DNA of 64,000 nt from Arthrobacter sp. OY3WO11 (GCF_001641125.1 NZ_LWLP01000001.1:1127390-1191389); one strand, 5' to 3'. Positions 45,029 to 54,334 are shown, counted from the stretch's first letter. Numbers and translations: made by a program. Notes: generated from the sequence alone by a model not told the origin.

Positions 45029-45235
45029 ATGAAGTACCTGAGGGGCCCGCTCTACCTCGACGTCACAGCGAAAGGCCTGTGCATCCTCGGCGCTGCGCTG
45101 ATGATTTTCGGCCGGGGCGGCTGGTTCTACGTGGGCGTCGCCACCGTTGTCCTGGGTGTCCTGTTCATCGGTGCTTCCCTGCTGGCCACCCGGCACCTGC
45201 GGCAGCGGGGATGGGACGGCAGGAAGCGCGCCTAG
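45029..45235 (+). CDS. Small membrane protein, 68 aa
   Basis: The ATG at 45029 lies 23 bp after the MFS gene. Two hydrophobic segments (GLCILGAALMIFG and FYVGVATVVLGVLFIGASLLAT) are followed by a basic tail (RHLRQRGWDGRKRA). No family recognised. It may be co-transcribed with the MFS gene. Its TAG stop overlaps the convergent ArsR-SRPBCC stop by 4 bp. Confidence 0.65.
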   Translation: MKYLRGPLYLDVTAKGLCILGAALMIFGRGGWFYVGVATVVLGVLFIGASLLATRHLRQRGWDGRKRA

Positions 45236-45984
45236 GTGTACATCAGCGAGCCCGGCGTGGTCAGCTTCTCGCCGGTCTCCAGCCAGGTCTTCAGGCCGGA
45301 GAGGATCATCGGCCAGCCGCCGTAGAGCTGTTCGTTGGCGCCTTCGCGGAGGTCGCTGTGGGTGACGGTCAGGCGGCAGGAATCGCCCACGGGCTCGATG
45401 TCCCATGTGATCTTTGAGGTTCCCTCGGCCTTGACGTCCTCACCCCAGAGGGCCCGCATGGTCTGGACCAGCCGGCGTGGCGGGTCCACCTCCAGGTTTT
45501 CGCCCTCACCCAGGGGAGCACCCGCTTTGACATTGTTCATGGTGAAGCTGCTGCCCGGGGTCCAGTCCGTTTCAATGGTGTTCCCGAACTGGTACTTGCT
45601 GCGGATCCCGCTGTCCGTAATGGCTTCCCAGAGCCGTTCCGGCGTGGTCTTAATGTAGATTTCGAAGATCTTTTCCATGGGACTTTCCAATCTGGATTTA
45701 AGGTCGCTGAGGCCAGCGGCCCATGGTTCTGAATATTTGCTCACCCAGCGGTCGTGGATGAGCCTGATGGGCACGGGATTCAGGAAGTGGAGCTTTTCCC
45801 GCCCCCGACGGCGGCTCACCACCAGTCCTGCATCTTCCAGGAGCTTGAGGTGCTTGGCAATCCCGAAGCGGGTCATGTCGAAGCGGGCCTCAAGCGCGCT
45901 CAGGGACTGCCCGTCCTGGCGGAACAGTTCATCGAGGAGGTCCCTGCGGGTGGGGTCGGAGAGTGCCTTGAACACTGCGTCCAT
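45232..45984 (-). CDS. ArsR-type regulator fused to an SRPBCC (AHSA1-like) ligand-binding domain
   Basis: The ATG at 45984 is chosen; the reading can be opened at 46014 but that GTG lies inside the operator. 250 aa. Residues 1-95 form an ArsR winged helix (MDAVFKALSDPTRRDLLDEL, FDMTRFGIAKHLKLLEDAGLVVSRRRGREKLHFLN). Residues 105-250 form an AHSA1/SRPBCC helix-grip domain (MEKIFEIYIKTTPERLWEAITD ... WPMILSGLKTWLETGEKL). The regulator has no ArsR metal-binding cysteines, so a hydrophobic ligand in the SRPBCC cavity is more likely to control it. The start codon is 7 nt from a -10 box, implying a leaderless mRNA. An MFS gene lies upstream in the same direction. Confidence 0.88.
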   Translation of the reverse strand: MDAVFKALSDPTRRDLLDELFRQDGQSLSALEARFDMTRFGIAKHLKLLEDAGLVVSRRRGREKLHFLNPVPIRLIHDRWVSKYSEPWAAGLSDLKSRLESPMEKIFEIYIKTTPERLWEAITDSGIRSKYQFGNTIETDWTPGSSFTMNNVKAGAPLGEGENLEVDPPRRLVQTMRALWGEDVKAEGTSKITWDIEPVGDSCRLTVTHSDLREGANEQLYGGWPMILSGLKTWLETGEKLTTPGSLMYT

Positions 45985-45991
45985 AAAGAAA

Positions 45992-46021
45992 ATGATAGGT
46001 GACCATATGGTCACCTATCAA
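45992..46021 (-). promoter_or_regulatory. Leaderless promoter overlapped by a perfect 26-bp palindrome (ArsR-SRPBCC operator)
   Basis: Minus strand: -35 TTGATA (46016-46021), 18-nt spacer, -10 TATCAT (45992-45997), then 7 nt to the ATG. A perfect palindrome of 13-bp arms (45994-46019, centre CCATATGG, arms GATAGGTGACCAT) covers the spacer and most of both boxes. Binding there would block the promoter, so autoregulation is likely. Confidence 0.85.
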
Positions 46022-46049
46022 GGGTTCTTCTCAAGTTCGAGAGGATGGC

Positions 46050-47303
46050 CTATGGGCGCCCGCTGACCTTGTCCGGCATCGGTTTGGTGATGGGCCGCGG
46101 CTCCAGCCACACCCGCTCCCGCGGACCCTGCGGGTACGCGTGCTTCTTGCCGGCCAGGGTGATGATCCAGGCTGCCACTACCGGCAGCGCCGCGGCCACG
46201 GGAACCAGCATCGGGCCACCCACCACCAGCGCCGCGGAGCCGTAGAGCGCTCCGACGGTGATGCCGAGCTGGATGGTCAGCACGGTGAGGCCGTTCGCCG
46301 CTTCCTGGTACTCGCCGCCGGCCCGCAGGATGGCGGACTGGTTGTAGATGCCGATCGCGCCGAGCCCTGCACCCCAGACGGTCATGAGGACCAGAGCCAC
46401 GGTGAAGTTGCCCACCGCGAGGGGCAGGAAAAACATGGACAGGGCGATCGCCGCCGTCGTAACCAGCAGGGAACGCCGCGGCCGGGAGTCCACGGTGAGG
46501 CCCGCGATCCAGATGCCCAGCAGCCCGGAGCCGCCCAGCACGGTGAGCGAGAGGCTGATGGCGTAGTCCGGGAAGCCGGCGTCGCGGATAAACGGAGCAA
46601 TGTACGTGAACAGGGCGAAGTGCGCCAGGACCAGCAGCGGCCAGGCAATGGCCACCGGCTTCACCCCGGGCTGGGCGATGGCCTTGCGGAGTGAGGGGCG
46701 GACGGCGTCGGAAATCCGCTGAACGCGGGGCAGCAGGAAGAACGCCAGCACGGTGAGGACCAGGCCGAACCCGGCCAGCACCATGAACGCGGCCCGCCAG
46801 CCCAGGAACCCGCCCAGCGCAGTCCCCACGGGGGCGCCGATGGCCAGGCCCAGGCTGTTGCCGCTGAAGACGATGGCCAGGGCCTTGCCCACCTTGTCCG
46901 CCGGAACCACCCTGGTGACAAACGGGGCCATGGTGGTCCAGAGCAGCCCGTGGGCCAGGCCGCCCACCAAACGGGCAATCATCGCGGACGTGAAGTCAGG
47001 CGCCAGTCCCACCATGGCGTTGCTGGCGGCGAACGTCAGGACCAGCCCCACCAGCAGCGCGTGCCTTGGTATCTTCCCCAGCAGCCGGGCAGCCGGAACC
47101 ACCGTGACCACAATGACGGCGGCATAGGCGGCAGCCAGGTAGCCGGCCACCGGCTCGGACACGTTCAGGCCGGAGCTGATCTGCGGCAGCAGCCCGGAAG
47201 GGAGGAGCTCGGTGGTGATGGCGGTGAAGGCGATGGTGGCCAGGACCACCATCGCGGCGTACGGAAAACGGGCAGGTGCCGGCGCGGAAATCGCGGAAGA
47301 CAT
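46050..47303 (-). CDS. MFS transporter (DHA1/AraJ-like efflux)
   Basis: The 417-aa product has 12 membrane segments. Motifs: MVVLATIAFTAITTELLPSGLLPQISSGLNVSEPVAGYLAAAYA (DHA1 opening), GLAHGLLWTTMAPFVTRVV, and GVALGIGAPVGTALGG-like GLAIGAPVGTALGGFLGWRAAFMV. The C-terminal tail is hydrophilic and basic. It probably exports a sugar, drug or metabolite. It lies upstream of, and in the same direction as, the ArsR-SRPBCC gene, 29 bp before the operator. The regulator has its own promoter; whether it controls this gene is not visible. Confidence 0.87.
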   Translation of the reverse strand: MSSAISAPAPARFPYAAMVVLATIAFTAITTELLPSGLLPQISSGLNVSEPVAGYLAAAYAAVIVVTVVPAARLLGKIPRHALLVGLVLTFAASNAMVGLAPDFTSAMIARLVGGLAHGLLWTTMAPFVTRVVPADKVGKALAIVFSGNSLGLAIGAPVGTALGGFLGWRAAFMVLAGFGLVLTVLAFFLLPRVQRISDAVRPSLRKAIAQPGVKPVAIAWPLLVLAHFALFTYIAPFIRDAGFPDYAISLSLTVLGGSGLLGIWIAGLTVDSRPRRSLLVTTAAIALSMFFLPLAVGNFTVALVLMTVWGAGLGAIGIYNQSAILRAGGEYQEAANGLTVLTIQLGITVGALYGSAALVVGGPMLVPVAAALPVVAAWIITLAGKKHAYPQGPRERVWLEPRPITKPMPDKVSGRP

Positions 47304-47456
47304 GGGGGGAGGGATCCATTCAAGGGGGAGGGGTGGAATGCGGCTCGCTGGCCGGACAATTCCTCCCTTAAATTTACAGGATCCCGCCCCCTGCTCCGTG
47401 CCGTTCCCGGCGCGTCCCCGGTGCTGCTGACGGCGCGTCGTGCCGCACCGCTCGAC

Positions 47457-48731
47457 TCAGCGGGCGGCCGGTTCCCGGACCTCCGTGACGGCGCTGAGCC
47501 GTGAGTCCAGCAGGCCTGCCGCGACGGCTGGAGCCAGCCCCGGCGCCAGCGGAAGGCGCGGTACCACCAGGCAGTGCCAGAGGTGGTAGATGTCCGCCTT
47601 TCCAGACCAAACAGTGGAGGTGACATTGCCGTGCTCGTCGAGCTCCTGCTTCCAGGATCCGTGCTCGTAGTCGATGAACCAGTCGTGGGCATGGTCCCAG
47701 ATTCGCTCGTACCAGTCCGAATACTTTTTCTCGCCGGTGGCGATGTAGAGGGCTGCCGCCCCGCCGATCGCCTCCGCGGGGACCCAGCGGATGCGGGTGG
47801 TGACCACCGGTTTGCCCTCCCAGTCGACCGTGTACACGAATCCGGGATTGCCGTCCGGCTGCCAGGCGTCGCGGATGGCGGCGTCGAACAGGCCGCGCGC
47901 GTCTTCGAGCAGCCAGGCCGGGACGTCCAGGCCGCGGGCCTCGAGCCCGGCACGGAGGTGGAGGAGCAGCCGTGCCCACTCAACCCAGTGGCCGGGCGTT
48001 CCGCCATAGGCCCGGAACTGGCTGGCCCGGTCATCGGTGTTGTACTCCGGCATCGGGGTCCACTCCGGGTCGAAGTGCTCGAACACCCGGTAGTTGTTGT
48101 TGCGCGCAAATTTGTGGATGAGCACCTCGGCAATGTGGAGGGCCCGTTCGAGCCAGCGGTCCTCTCCGGTCACATCAGCGACGATCAGGTAAGCCTCCAC
48201 CGAGTGCATGCTCGCGTTGCCGCCACGGTAGGCCTCGGTTTCCGTGAACTCCCGGTTCCAGGAGTCGAAGCACATGTTGGCTTCGTGATCCCAGAATTTT
48301 GTGTCCGCTATCCGCAGGGCCTCGTCGAGCAGTTCCCGGGCTCCGGGGCGGTTGGCCGCGACGGCGCTGGCAGCGGCGAGGAGCACGAAGGAGTGCTGGT
48401 AGCCGGACTTGGTGTTATTCACCGGCCCGTTCGCGTCGATCTCGGCGTACCAGCCGCCAAACTCATCGTCGTGGAAGGCCCCGTTGAGCGCTGCGATGCC
48501 GTGGTCCACGAGCGTCGCAGCACCCGGCCGCCCCATCAGCGCGGCGACAGCGAAACTGTGGACCATCCGGGCGGTGATCCAGAGATGGGTTGGCTTGTCG
48601 GTAAATACCTTGCCGTTGTTGTCCAGCCAGCCGAATCCCGTGGGCACCTTCGACCCTGCGGCGAAATTGATCAGCCGGTCGGTTTCTGCCTCGAGCCATC
48701 GTGCGTGGGCGGCATTGTTCAGCCACGTCAT
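47457..48731 (-). CDS. yihS: Sulfoquinovose isomerase (YihS-type AGE-fold aldose-ketose isomerase)
   Basis: A strong ribosome-binding site (AGAGGAAACAAC) precedes the ATG; 424 aa. By recall it follows E. coli YihS along its length: [115 protein letters not shown], and [19 protein letters not shown]. The histidines of the (alpha/alpha)6-barrel active site are present in [20 protein letters not shown] and ADIYHLWH. Predicted role: sulfoquinovose to sulfofructose, first step of sulfo-EMP. It is the last gene of the operon. Confidence 0.92.
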   Translation of the reverse strand: MTWLNNAAHARWLEAETDRLINFAAGSKVPTGFGWLDNNGKVFTDKPTHLWITARMVHSFAVAALMGRPGAATLVDHGIAALNGAFHDDEFGGWYAEIDANGPVNNTKSGYQHSFVLLAAASAVAANRPGARELLDEALRIADTKFWDHEANMCFDSWNREFTETEAYRGGNASMHSVEAYLIVADVTGEDRWLERALHIAEVLIHKFARNNNYRVFEHFDPEWTPMPEYNTDDRASQFRAYGGTPGHWVEWARLLLHLRAGLEARGLDVPAWLLEDARGLFDAAIRDAWQPDGNPGFVYTVDWEGKPVVTTRIRWVPAEAIGGAAALYIATGEKKYSDWYERIWDHAHDWFIDYEHGSWKQELDEHGNVTSTVWSGKADIYHLWHCLVVPRLPLAPGLAPAVAAGLLDSRLSAVTEVREPAAR

Positions 48732-48777
48732 GTTGTTTCCTCTTTCTGAAGCGGGTGCACGTCTGAAACTGGTCCAG

Positions 48778-48963
48778 TCAGCGGGTGCCGAAGTCGGTAT
48801 CTGTGTAGGCGCCGGTGCGCCGCGCAGCGCCGCCACAACTGCAGTCGTTTCCAACGTCGAGCTGGATGTTCACCGGAGCGCCGGCATCAACCGTCAGCGA
48901 GATGGTTTCGCCGTTGGTGGTGGACACGCGCAACGGGCTTTTGTGCGGAGAGATGGCAGGCAT
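48778..48963 (-). CDS. Small Cys-x-Cys protein of the sulfoquinovose operon (unknown)
   Basis: ATG at 48963 with AAAGG 6 bases upstream; 61 aa, no signal peptide or membrane helix. The N-terminal half is beta-like ([32 protein letters not shown]), followed by [21 protein letters not shown]. The NDCSCGG motif could bind a metal or form a mixed disulfide. It lies between the TauE exporter gene (42 bp) and the isomerase gene (46 bp), same strand, so it is expressed with the pathway. I recognise no family. Calling it real rests on its start signal and position. Confidence 0.6.
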   Translation of the reverse strand: MPAISPHKSPLRVSTTNGETISLTVDAGAPVNIQLDVGNDCSCGGAARRTGAYTDTDFGTR

Positions 48964-49005
48964 GGCCGCCCTTTCGTTAGTGGTGTTAGTTGGAATATGC
49001 AGTTA

Positions 49006-49749
49006 TTACCCGACGGCGTCGAGCACGCCGCGGACAATGGTGGCTGCCGCGCCCAGGTAGGCCAGGACAATCAGCAGGATCTGGGCAGCGCGGGCGGGGA
49101 CAAAACGGGCAGCGACGTCGCCGAGCACCAGCCCCACCAGGCAGGCTCCGGCAACCGCTCCCCACATGGGCACGGGAAGTGAGGGGAATGTGGCGGGCGC
49201 CGTCACGGCTTTGGAGGCCAGGGACAGCGCGCCGATGGTGAAAAAGTACGGCTGCATGGTGGCAGCGAAGGACTTGTGCTGCCACCGGGTGGCGATGGAG
49301 TACATGCTCACCGCGGGTCCGCCGACGCCGGCCGCGGTGTTCATGAAACCGCTGAGGCCACCTGCGGTGAGAAGATAGCGGCGCCGGGCCGGCAGCGTGG
49401 CGGACTTCAAGGCCAGCAGGACGGTCAGTCCGACGGCAAGGATCACGCCGATGGAAATCTCCAGGACCGCCGGCGGGATGAGCCGGATCAGGAAGGCCGC
49501 CGGCACGATTCCCAGCACCGCCGAGGCCGTGAGGGCCGCGTACCGTTTCCAGTCGATGTCCCGGACAACCCGGAAGATGATGGCTCCGGCAGTCACTGCG
49601 CCGCAGACGTTCACCAACACCACGCCCTCCACCGGGCCCAGGAGCAGGACCAGGAAGGGGGCGGCCACCAGGGCGAAGCCCATGCCGGTGATGCGCTGCA
49701 TCCCGGCACCCATGACGACGGCGCCCAGCACCAACCCGGTGGTCAGCAT
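49006..49749 (-). CDS. TauE/SafE-family exporter, likely sulfolactate efflux
   Basis: The 247-aa product has 7-8 membrane segments. TauE/SafE repeats are visible: GMGFALVAAPFLVLLLGPVEGVVLVNVCGAVTAG in the first half and GGLSGFMNTAAGVGGPAVSMYSIATRW in the second. The family exports sulfonates, sulfite or sulfoacetate. Its start directly follows the stop of the aldehyde dehydrogenase gene (zero spacing), so it probably expels the pathway end product, 3-sulfolactate. The substrate is inferred from context only. Confidence 0.85.
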   Translation of the reverse strand: MLTTGLVLGAVVMGAGMQRITGMGFALVAAPFLVLLLGPVEGVVLVNVCGAVTAGAIIFRVVRDIDWKRYAALTASAVLGIVPAAFLIRLIPPAVLEISIGVILAVGLTVLLALKSATLPARRRYLLTAGGLSGFMNTAAGVGGPAVSMYSIATRWQHKSFAATMQPYFFTIGALSLASKAVTAPATFPSLPVPMWGAVAGACLVGLVLGDVAARFVPARAAQILLIVLAYLGAAATIVRGVLDAVG

Positions 49750-51189
49750 TTAGGGCCGCCAGGCCACGTATTGGACCTCCTCGAACTCCTCCAGGCCCAG
49801 GCTTGCGCCCTCCCGGCCCAGGCCTGACTGCTTGGCGCCGCCCATGGGCGCGAAGGCCACGGACGGCAGGGGGTCGTTGACGCCTACTATGCCGGCTTCC
49901 AGCTGCTCCGGAATGTCCCAGCCCCGCTTTGGGCTGCTGCTCCAGACGTAAGCGGCCAGGCCCATCTCGGTGGCGTTGGCCTTCCGGATGGCGTCCTCCT
50001 CCGAGGAAAAGGTCACGACGCCGGCTGCCGGACCAAAGACTTCTTCGGTCACCAGGGGTGCGTCGTCCGGAACGTCCGCCAGGAGCGTGGGTGCCAGGAA
50101 TGAGCCTAGGGCGGGCACATCGGTCCGCTGCGTGACGCGGCGGGCGCCGCGTTCCAGGGCGTCGTCTACCAGCGCCTGCACGGCGGAGACCCGCTCGGCG
50201 TCGATCACGGGGCCGAGGTCCGGGACGGGCGTGCCGTCGTCGGGAACGCCGTGGCCGATGCTCATAGCGTCAAAGCGCGCGGCCAGCCTGGCGGCGAACT
50301 CCCCGGCGATGCTGTCCTGGACCAGGAAGCGGTTGGCGGCCACGCAGGACTGGCCCGTGTTGCGCAGCCGGCCCAGCACTGCGCCCTCGACGGCGGCGTC
50401 CAGGTCGGCGTCCTCGAAGACGATGAAGGGCGCATTTCCGCCCAGTTCAAGCAGCGGCCGGACCACCCGGTCCGAGGCGGATGCCATGATCTGCTTGCCA
50501 ACACCTGTGGAGCCGGTGAAGCTGACGGCCCGGACGGCCGGGTGCTTGAGCAGGGCTGCGGTGATCTCCCGCGAGGGTCCGTGGACCAGGTTGACCACGC
50601 CCGCCGGGAATCCGGCGTCGTGCAGGACCTCGAAGAGTCCGGTGGCGGCCAGCGGCGCCTTTTCGGAGACCCTGCCCACCACGGTGCAGCCTGCGGCGAG
50701 CATCGCGGCGAGTTTGCGGGCCTGGATGGAGACCGGGAAGTTCCATGGGGTGAGGCTGAGGGCCACGCCGATGGGCTTCCGCAGGCTCAAATGGCGGCGG
50801 CCCTGCAGCTCGGGCGGGCTGACGGTACCGGTGGTGCGCCGTACTTCCTCGGCGAACCAGCGGAAGTATTCCACCGAGAAGTCCACCTCGCCCTGGGCTT
50901 CGGGGAGCCGCTTGCCGGCCTCGAGCGCAAGGGTGTGGGCGAGTTCATCGCGGCGTTCGGCGAGGAGGTCGGCTGCGTTGCGGAGCAGGTCGGCGCGGTT
51001 CCGCACCGTGGTGCGGGACCAGGACCCAAAGGCCTCGGCGGCGGCGTCGGCTGCCTGGGTGGCGTCCGCGGCGGTGCCCCAGGCGACCTCTCCGACGGTG
51101 CTGCCGTTTCCGGGGTCCGTCACGTGCTTGGAGCTGCCGGCGGCGTGCCAGGTGCCGTTGACGAGGTGTTGGGCTGATTTGAGGTTCAC
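49750..51189 (-). CDS. Aldehyde dehydrogenase, probably sulfolactaldehyde dehydrogenase
   Basis: The GTG at 51189 (AAAGG 9 bases before it) gives 479 aa; the reading to 51303 is an Arg/Pro-rich shadow. GabD-type ALDH motifs: SLTPWNFPVSIQARKLAAML, SFTGSTGVGKQI (NAD phosphate loop), LELGGNAPFIVFEDAD (catalytic Glu), NTGQSCVAANRFLV (catalytic Cys), TEEVFGPAAGVVTF and PMGGAKQSGLGREG. In the sulfo-EMP context its likely reaction is 3-sulfolactaldehyde to 3-sulfolactate with NAD(P)+, as in SlaB-type enzymes. A succinate-semialdehyde role is the generic alternative. Presence of an ALDH rather than a reductase points to sulfolactate as end product. Confidence 0.87.
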   Translation of the reverse strand: MNLKSAQHLVNGTWHAAGSSKHVTDPGNGSTVGEVAWGTAADATQAADAAAEAFGSWSRTTVRNRADLLRNAADLLAERRDELAHTLALEAGKRLPEAQGEVDFSVEYFRWFAEEVRRTTGTVSPPELQGRRHLSLRKPIGVALSLTPWNFPVSIQARKLAAMLAAGCTVVGRVSEKAPLAATGLFEVLHDAGFPAGVVNLVHGPSREITAALLKHPAVRAVSFTGSTGVGKQIMASASDRVVRPLLELGGNAPFIVFEDADLDAAVEGAVLGRLRNTGQSCVAANRFLVQDSIAGEFAARLAARFDAMSIGHGVPDDGTPVPDLGPVIDAERVSAVQALVDDALERGARRVTQRTDVPALGSFLAPTLLADVPDDAPLVTEEVFGPAAGVVTFSSEEDAIRKANATEMGLAAYVWSSSPKRGWDIPEQLEAGIVGVNDPLPSVAFAPMGGAKQSGLGREGASLGLEEFEEVQYVAWRP

Positions 51190-51268
51190 GGATGATGCCT
51201 TTCGTGGGGCGGGGAGAGGACCGGGACGGCGGGGCGGGCGCGGACGCCCGCCGCCGCCGTCGTGATGC

Positions 51269-52084
51269 TCATCCCTTGCTGGCGCCGGCGGTGATGCCGG
51301 CAACGAAGTACCGCTGCAGGAAGACGTAGGCCACCACCACGGGCAGAGAGGCCAGGATGACGCCGGCGAACAGCAGCGGGTAGTCGGTCTGGAACTCGCC
51401 CTGGAAGCTCAGCAGCGCCAGCGGCAGCGTGCGGTTGCCGGGGGACTGGATGAACAGCAGTGGGTACAGCAGTTCGTTCCAGTGGATAACGAACAGGAAG
51501 ATGGCAGCCGCGGCGATGGACGGCGCGGACAGCGGCAGGGCGATGGAGACGTACGTCCGCCAGGGGCCGGTGCCGTCAATCGAGGATGCTTCGTAGAGTT
51601 CCTTGGGCAGGGTCCGCATGAACCCGCCCAGGATGAAGACGGCGATGGGCAGGGTGGACACCAGGTTCGCCAGCACCAGCCCGGCCAGGCTGTCCAGCAG
51701 CCCCAAACGGCCAAAGAGGACATACAGCGGAACCATGTTGGCCTGCGCCGGGATGGCCATGCCCAGCACCAGGAAGCCGAAGATGGCCCAGGACATGAAC
51801 CCTTTGAGCCGGGAGACGGCGTAGCCGGCCAGGCTGGCCAGGAACAGCGTGAGCGGGACGGAAATGGCGGTGACAATCACGCTGTTCATGAAGGACGAGC
51901 CGAGGTCCTGGCCGCCGATCACCTCGGCGTAGTTGCCGGGGGAGAGGGACTGCGGCAGGCTGAACGGCCCGGCAAACAGTTCCTGCGTGGACTTGAAGCT
52001 GCCGAACCCCACCACGGTCAGCGGAACGATGATGATGACCGCGTAGATCGCGAGGATTCCGCGGCGGGTTATTGACGAGAGCAT
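51269..52084 (-). CDS. Sugar ABC transporter permease (MalG-like)
   Basis: The 271-aa product has six membrane segments, beginning RRGILAIYAVIIIVPLTVVGFGSF. The EAA loop is ELYEASSIDGTGPWRTYVSIALPLSAPSIAAAAIFLF. It is the second permease of a CUT1-type importer and starts 4 bp after the upstream permease. No ATPase gene is in the cluster, so a shared MsmK-type ATPase elsewhere must drive it, as is usual in actinobacteria. Confidence 0.9.
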   Translation of the reverse strand: MLSSITRRGILAIYAVIIIVPLTVVGFGSFKSTQELFAGPFSLPQSLSPGNYAEVIGGQDLGSSFMNSVIVTAISVPLTLFLASLAGYAVSRLKGFMSWAIFGFLVLGMAIPAQANMVPLYVLFGRLGLLDSLAGLVLANLVSTLPIAVFILGGFMRTLPKELYEASSIDGTGPWRTYVSIALPLSAPSIAAAAIFLFVIHWNELLYPLLFIQSPGNRTLPLALLSFQGEFQTDYPLLFAGVILASLPVVVAYVFLQRYFVAGITAGASKG

Positions 52085-52088
52085 GCTG

Positions 52089-53051
52089 TCATTCCCCCTT
52101 CGGGGTGAGGCGGAGCAGCCGGCGCTGGAGCCAGGTGACCAGGGCGATCATGGCCATGAAGATGATCGACTGGGCGGCGGCGTAGCCGAACTCCGAGTTG
52201 GCGAAAGTGCTGTAGATGCGGGTGGAGAGGATGTCCAGGGACTGCTTGGGCGGGTTGCCCGCGATGCCCAGGATCAGGTCGAAGGCCTTGAACGACTGCA
52301 CGGTGGTGTAGGCCACCACAATGGACGTTGCCGGGGCCACGAACGGCCACGTGATGGACTTGAACTGCTGCCACTTGTTGGCGCCGTCCATTTCGGCTGC
52401 CTCGTAGAGTTCCCGCGGAATAGCCTGCAGGCCGGCGATGTAGACCACCATCATCTGCCCGGCGTGGAACCACACCTGCGTCACGGCCACCCAGTACAAC
52501 GCCTGGGCGTCGTTGCCGAGGTAGGAGCTTTGGAGTGCTTCCAGTCCCACGCCGCCCAGCACTGCATTGGCCAGGCCGAAGTTGGGATCGTAGATGAACT
52601 TCCAGATGAAGGCCACTGACACCGAGGACAGGATGGTGGGGAAGAAGAACAGCGCGCGGAGCAGGACGCTTCCCCGCGAGTTCTTGGTCAGCAGCAGCGC
52701 CAGGATCAGCGAGAAGAACGTCTGCGCGATGACCACCAGCAGCACGAACTTGAGGTTGTTCATGAGGGCGTTCGTGAACAGCGAGTCGTTGGTGAAGGCG
52801 CGGACGAAGTTGTCCACGCCAACATAATTGAATGCCGCCGAGAAGCCGTTCCAGTCCGTAAGTGCATACTGGAAGGCCTGCAGCGTGGGCATCACCAGGA
52901 AGAAGGCAATGACGGCGACGGCGGGAAGCGGGAAGAGGTACAGCGCCGGATTCACCCGCGTGGGGGAGCGGCGGCGCCCTTTATTGGCATTCACATCTGG
53001 AGGGCTGCCTGGTGCCTTCCGCTTCGCAGGCAGCCCGGTATGGGTGCTCAT
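52089..53051 (-). CDS. Sugar ABC transporter permease (MalF-like)
   Basis: The 320-aa product has six membrane segments after a basic N terminus of about 35 residues. VNPALYLFPLPAVAVIAFFLVMP opens the first segment; the EAA loop is ELYEAAEMDGANKWQQFKSITWPFVAP. It partners with the MalG-like subunit and the binding protein. The start codon overlaps the binding-protein stop (ATGA). The probable cargo is sulfoquinovose or its glycerol glycoside. Confidence 0.9.
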   Translation of the reverse strand: MSTHTGLPAKRKAPGSPPDVNANKGRRRSPTRVNPALYLFPLPAVAVIAFFLVMPTLQAFQYALTDWNGFSAAFNYVGVDNFVRAFTNDSLFTNALMNNLKFVLLVVIAQTFFSLILALLLTKNSRGSVLLRALFFFPTILSSVSVAFIWKFIYDPNFGLANAVLGGVGLEALQSSYLGNDAQALYWVAVTQVWFHAGQMMVVYIAGLQAIPRELYEAAEMDGANKWQQFKSITWPFVAPATSIVVAYTTVQSFKAFDLILGIAGNPPKQSLDILSTRIYSTFANSEFGYAAAQSIIFMAMIALVTWLQRRLLRLTPKGE

Positions 53052-54334
53052 ATCCGTTCATCAACAATCTTCTGGGCGGCCTCTGCTGCCTGTTCGGGAC
53101 TGGTGCCCGAGATGACGGCGGTGGCGCTGGCTTCCACGGCGTTGCGGACATCCAGGTTCTGGAACTGGAACCGCGCGGCCAGTGCTGTGTTCTTATCCAG
53201 CCAGGGGCTCAGGCGCTTCAGGTCCGGGTTGGTGTAGTCCACGTCCTTCACGGACACGTGCTGCGCCGTCTCGTTGGCGTAGTAGGCGGCGTTCTCCGGC
53301 TCGGAGAGGAAATCGATCCACGCGGCCGCTGCGGCCTGGTTCTTGCTGGCCGAGTTGACGCCCAGGATGAAGGTGGCGTTGTACACGCCCTCATACTTGG
53401 CGTTGCCGTCGGAGGTGTTGGGGAACACCAGCTCGATGGGGAACTGGGCGCCCAGGCCGCGGACGGCGGCAATGTGGTACGAGCCGGTGGCAAGCATGGC
53501 TGCCTGGCCCTGCGAGAACAGGTTCTGGGCCGGCTCCACGGCGGTGCCGGTGGCGTTGGGCTGCAGGTACGGGACCAGGTCCTTGTACTGGTTGAGCATC
53601 TTGATGAACCAGTCGTCGGTGACCTTCAGCTTGCCCTGTTCGATCTGGGCGCACATGTCGTCCACGGGACCGTTGTTGGCGATCATGCAGTTGAAGAGCT
53701 GGCCGCCGTTTCCAACGTCGCCGCCGGGCCAGGAGATGGGGATAACGCCGGAGGACGCCAGCTTCTCGCACATGGCCAGGAACGAGTCCCAGTCCTTGGG
53801 GGCGAGTTCCGCTCCGGCCTTGTCGAACAGGTCCACGTTGGCCATGGGCATGGGGAACACCACCTGGTACGGCAGTCCCAGCTGGCTCTCGCCAGATTTG
53901 CCGGCGGAGAGCAGCCCTTCCTGGTAGTTCGAGACGGCCTTGCTGTCCTTGAGCTCGGTGTAGATGCCGGCCTCGGTGAAGTTCTTGAACTGGGCACCGC
54001 GGAAGGTTGCAAAGGCGTCGCCAATGGAGCCGCCGCGAAGCTTCTGCAGGGCTTGGGCGTTGTAGTCGTTGGACGTCGAGATGTCCTGGGCCACTTCAAC
54101 GCCGTCGTGCAGTGCAGCAAACCGCTTGACCAGTTCGTCGAATACCACCTTGTCTTCGCCGCGCCAGTGCGCGAAGGACACCTTGCCGGTGATGTCACCG
54201 GTGGCGGGGGCGGCGGGGCCGGTGGCACCGCCGGGCGCCGTGGATCCGCCGGGACCGGCGCATGCTGCTGCGGTGGCGCCGAAGCCCAAGGCCCCCAGGA
54301 GTGCGATGGCCTGCCTGCGTGAAATCTGACTCAC
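53048..54334 (-). CDS. Extracellular sugar-binding lipoprotein (sulfoquinovose/SQ-glycoside candidate)
   Basis: The GTG at 54334 with GAGGAG 6 bases before it; the longer reading to 54607 is a shadow. 428 aa. The signal sequence has Arg-Arg (SRRQAIALLGALGFGATAAAC, lipobox AAAC at Cys 25), which could also use Tat. The mature part is a CUT1 binding protein: ITGKVSFAHWRGEDKVVFDELVKRFAALHDGVEV, SQLGLPYQVVFPMPMANVDLFDKAG, and GQAAMLATGSYHIAAV. It is the first transporter gene of the SQ operon. Ligand identity is inferred from context; a SmoF-like role is likely. Confidence 0.88.
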   Translation of the reverse strand: MSQISRRQAIALLGALGFGATAAACAGPGGSTAPGGATGPAAPATGDITGKVSFAHWRGEDKVVFDELVKRFAALHDGVEVAQDISTSNDYNAQALQKLRGGSIGDAFATFRGAQFKNFTEAGIYTELKDSKAVSNYQEGLLSAGKSGESQLGLPYQVVFPMPMANVDLFDKAGAELAPKDWDSFLAMCEKLASSGVIPISWPGGDVGNGGQLFNCMIANNGPVDDMCAQIEQGKLKVTDDWFIKMLNQYKDLVPYLQPNATGTAVEPAQNLFSQGQAAMLATGSYHIAAVRGLGAQFPIELVFPNTSDGNAKYEGVYNATFILGVNSASKNQAAAAAWIDFLSEPENAAYYANETAQHVSVKDVDYTNPDLKRLSPWLDKNTALAARFQFQNLDVRNAVEASATAVISGTSPEQAAEAAQKIVDERI

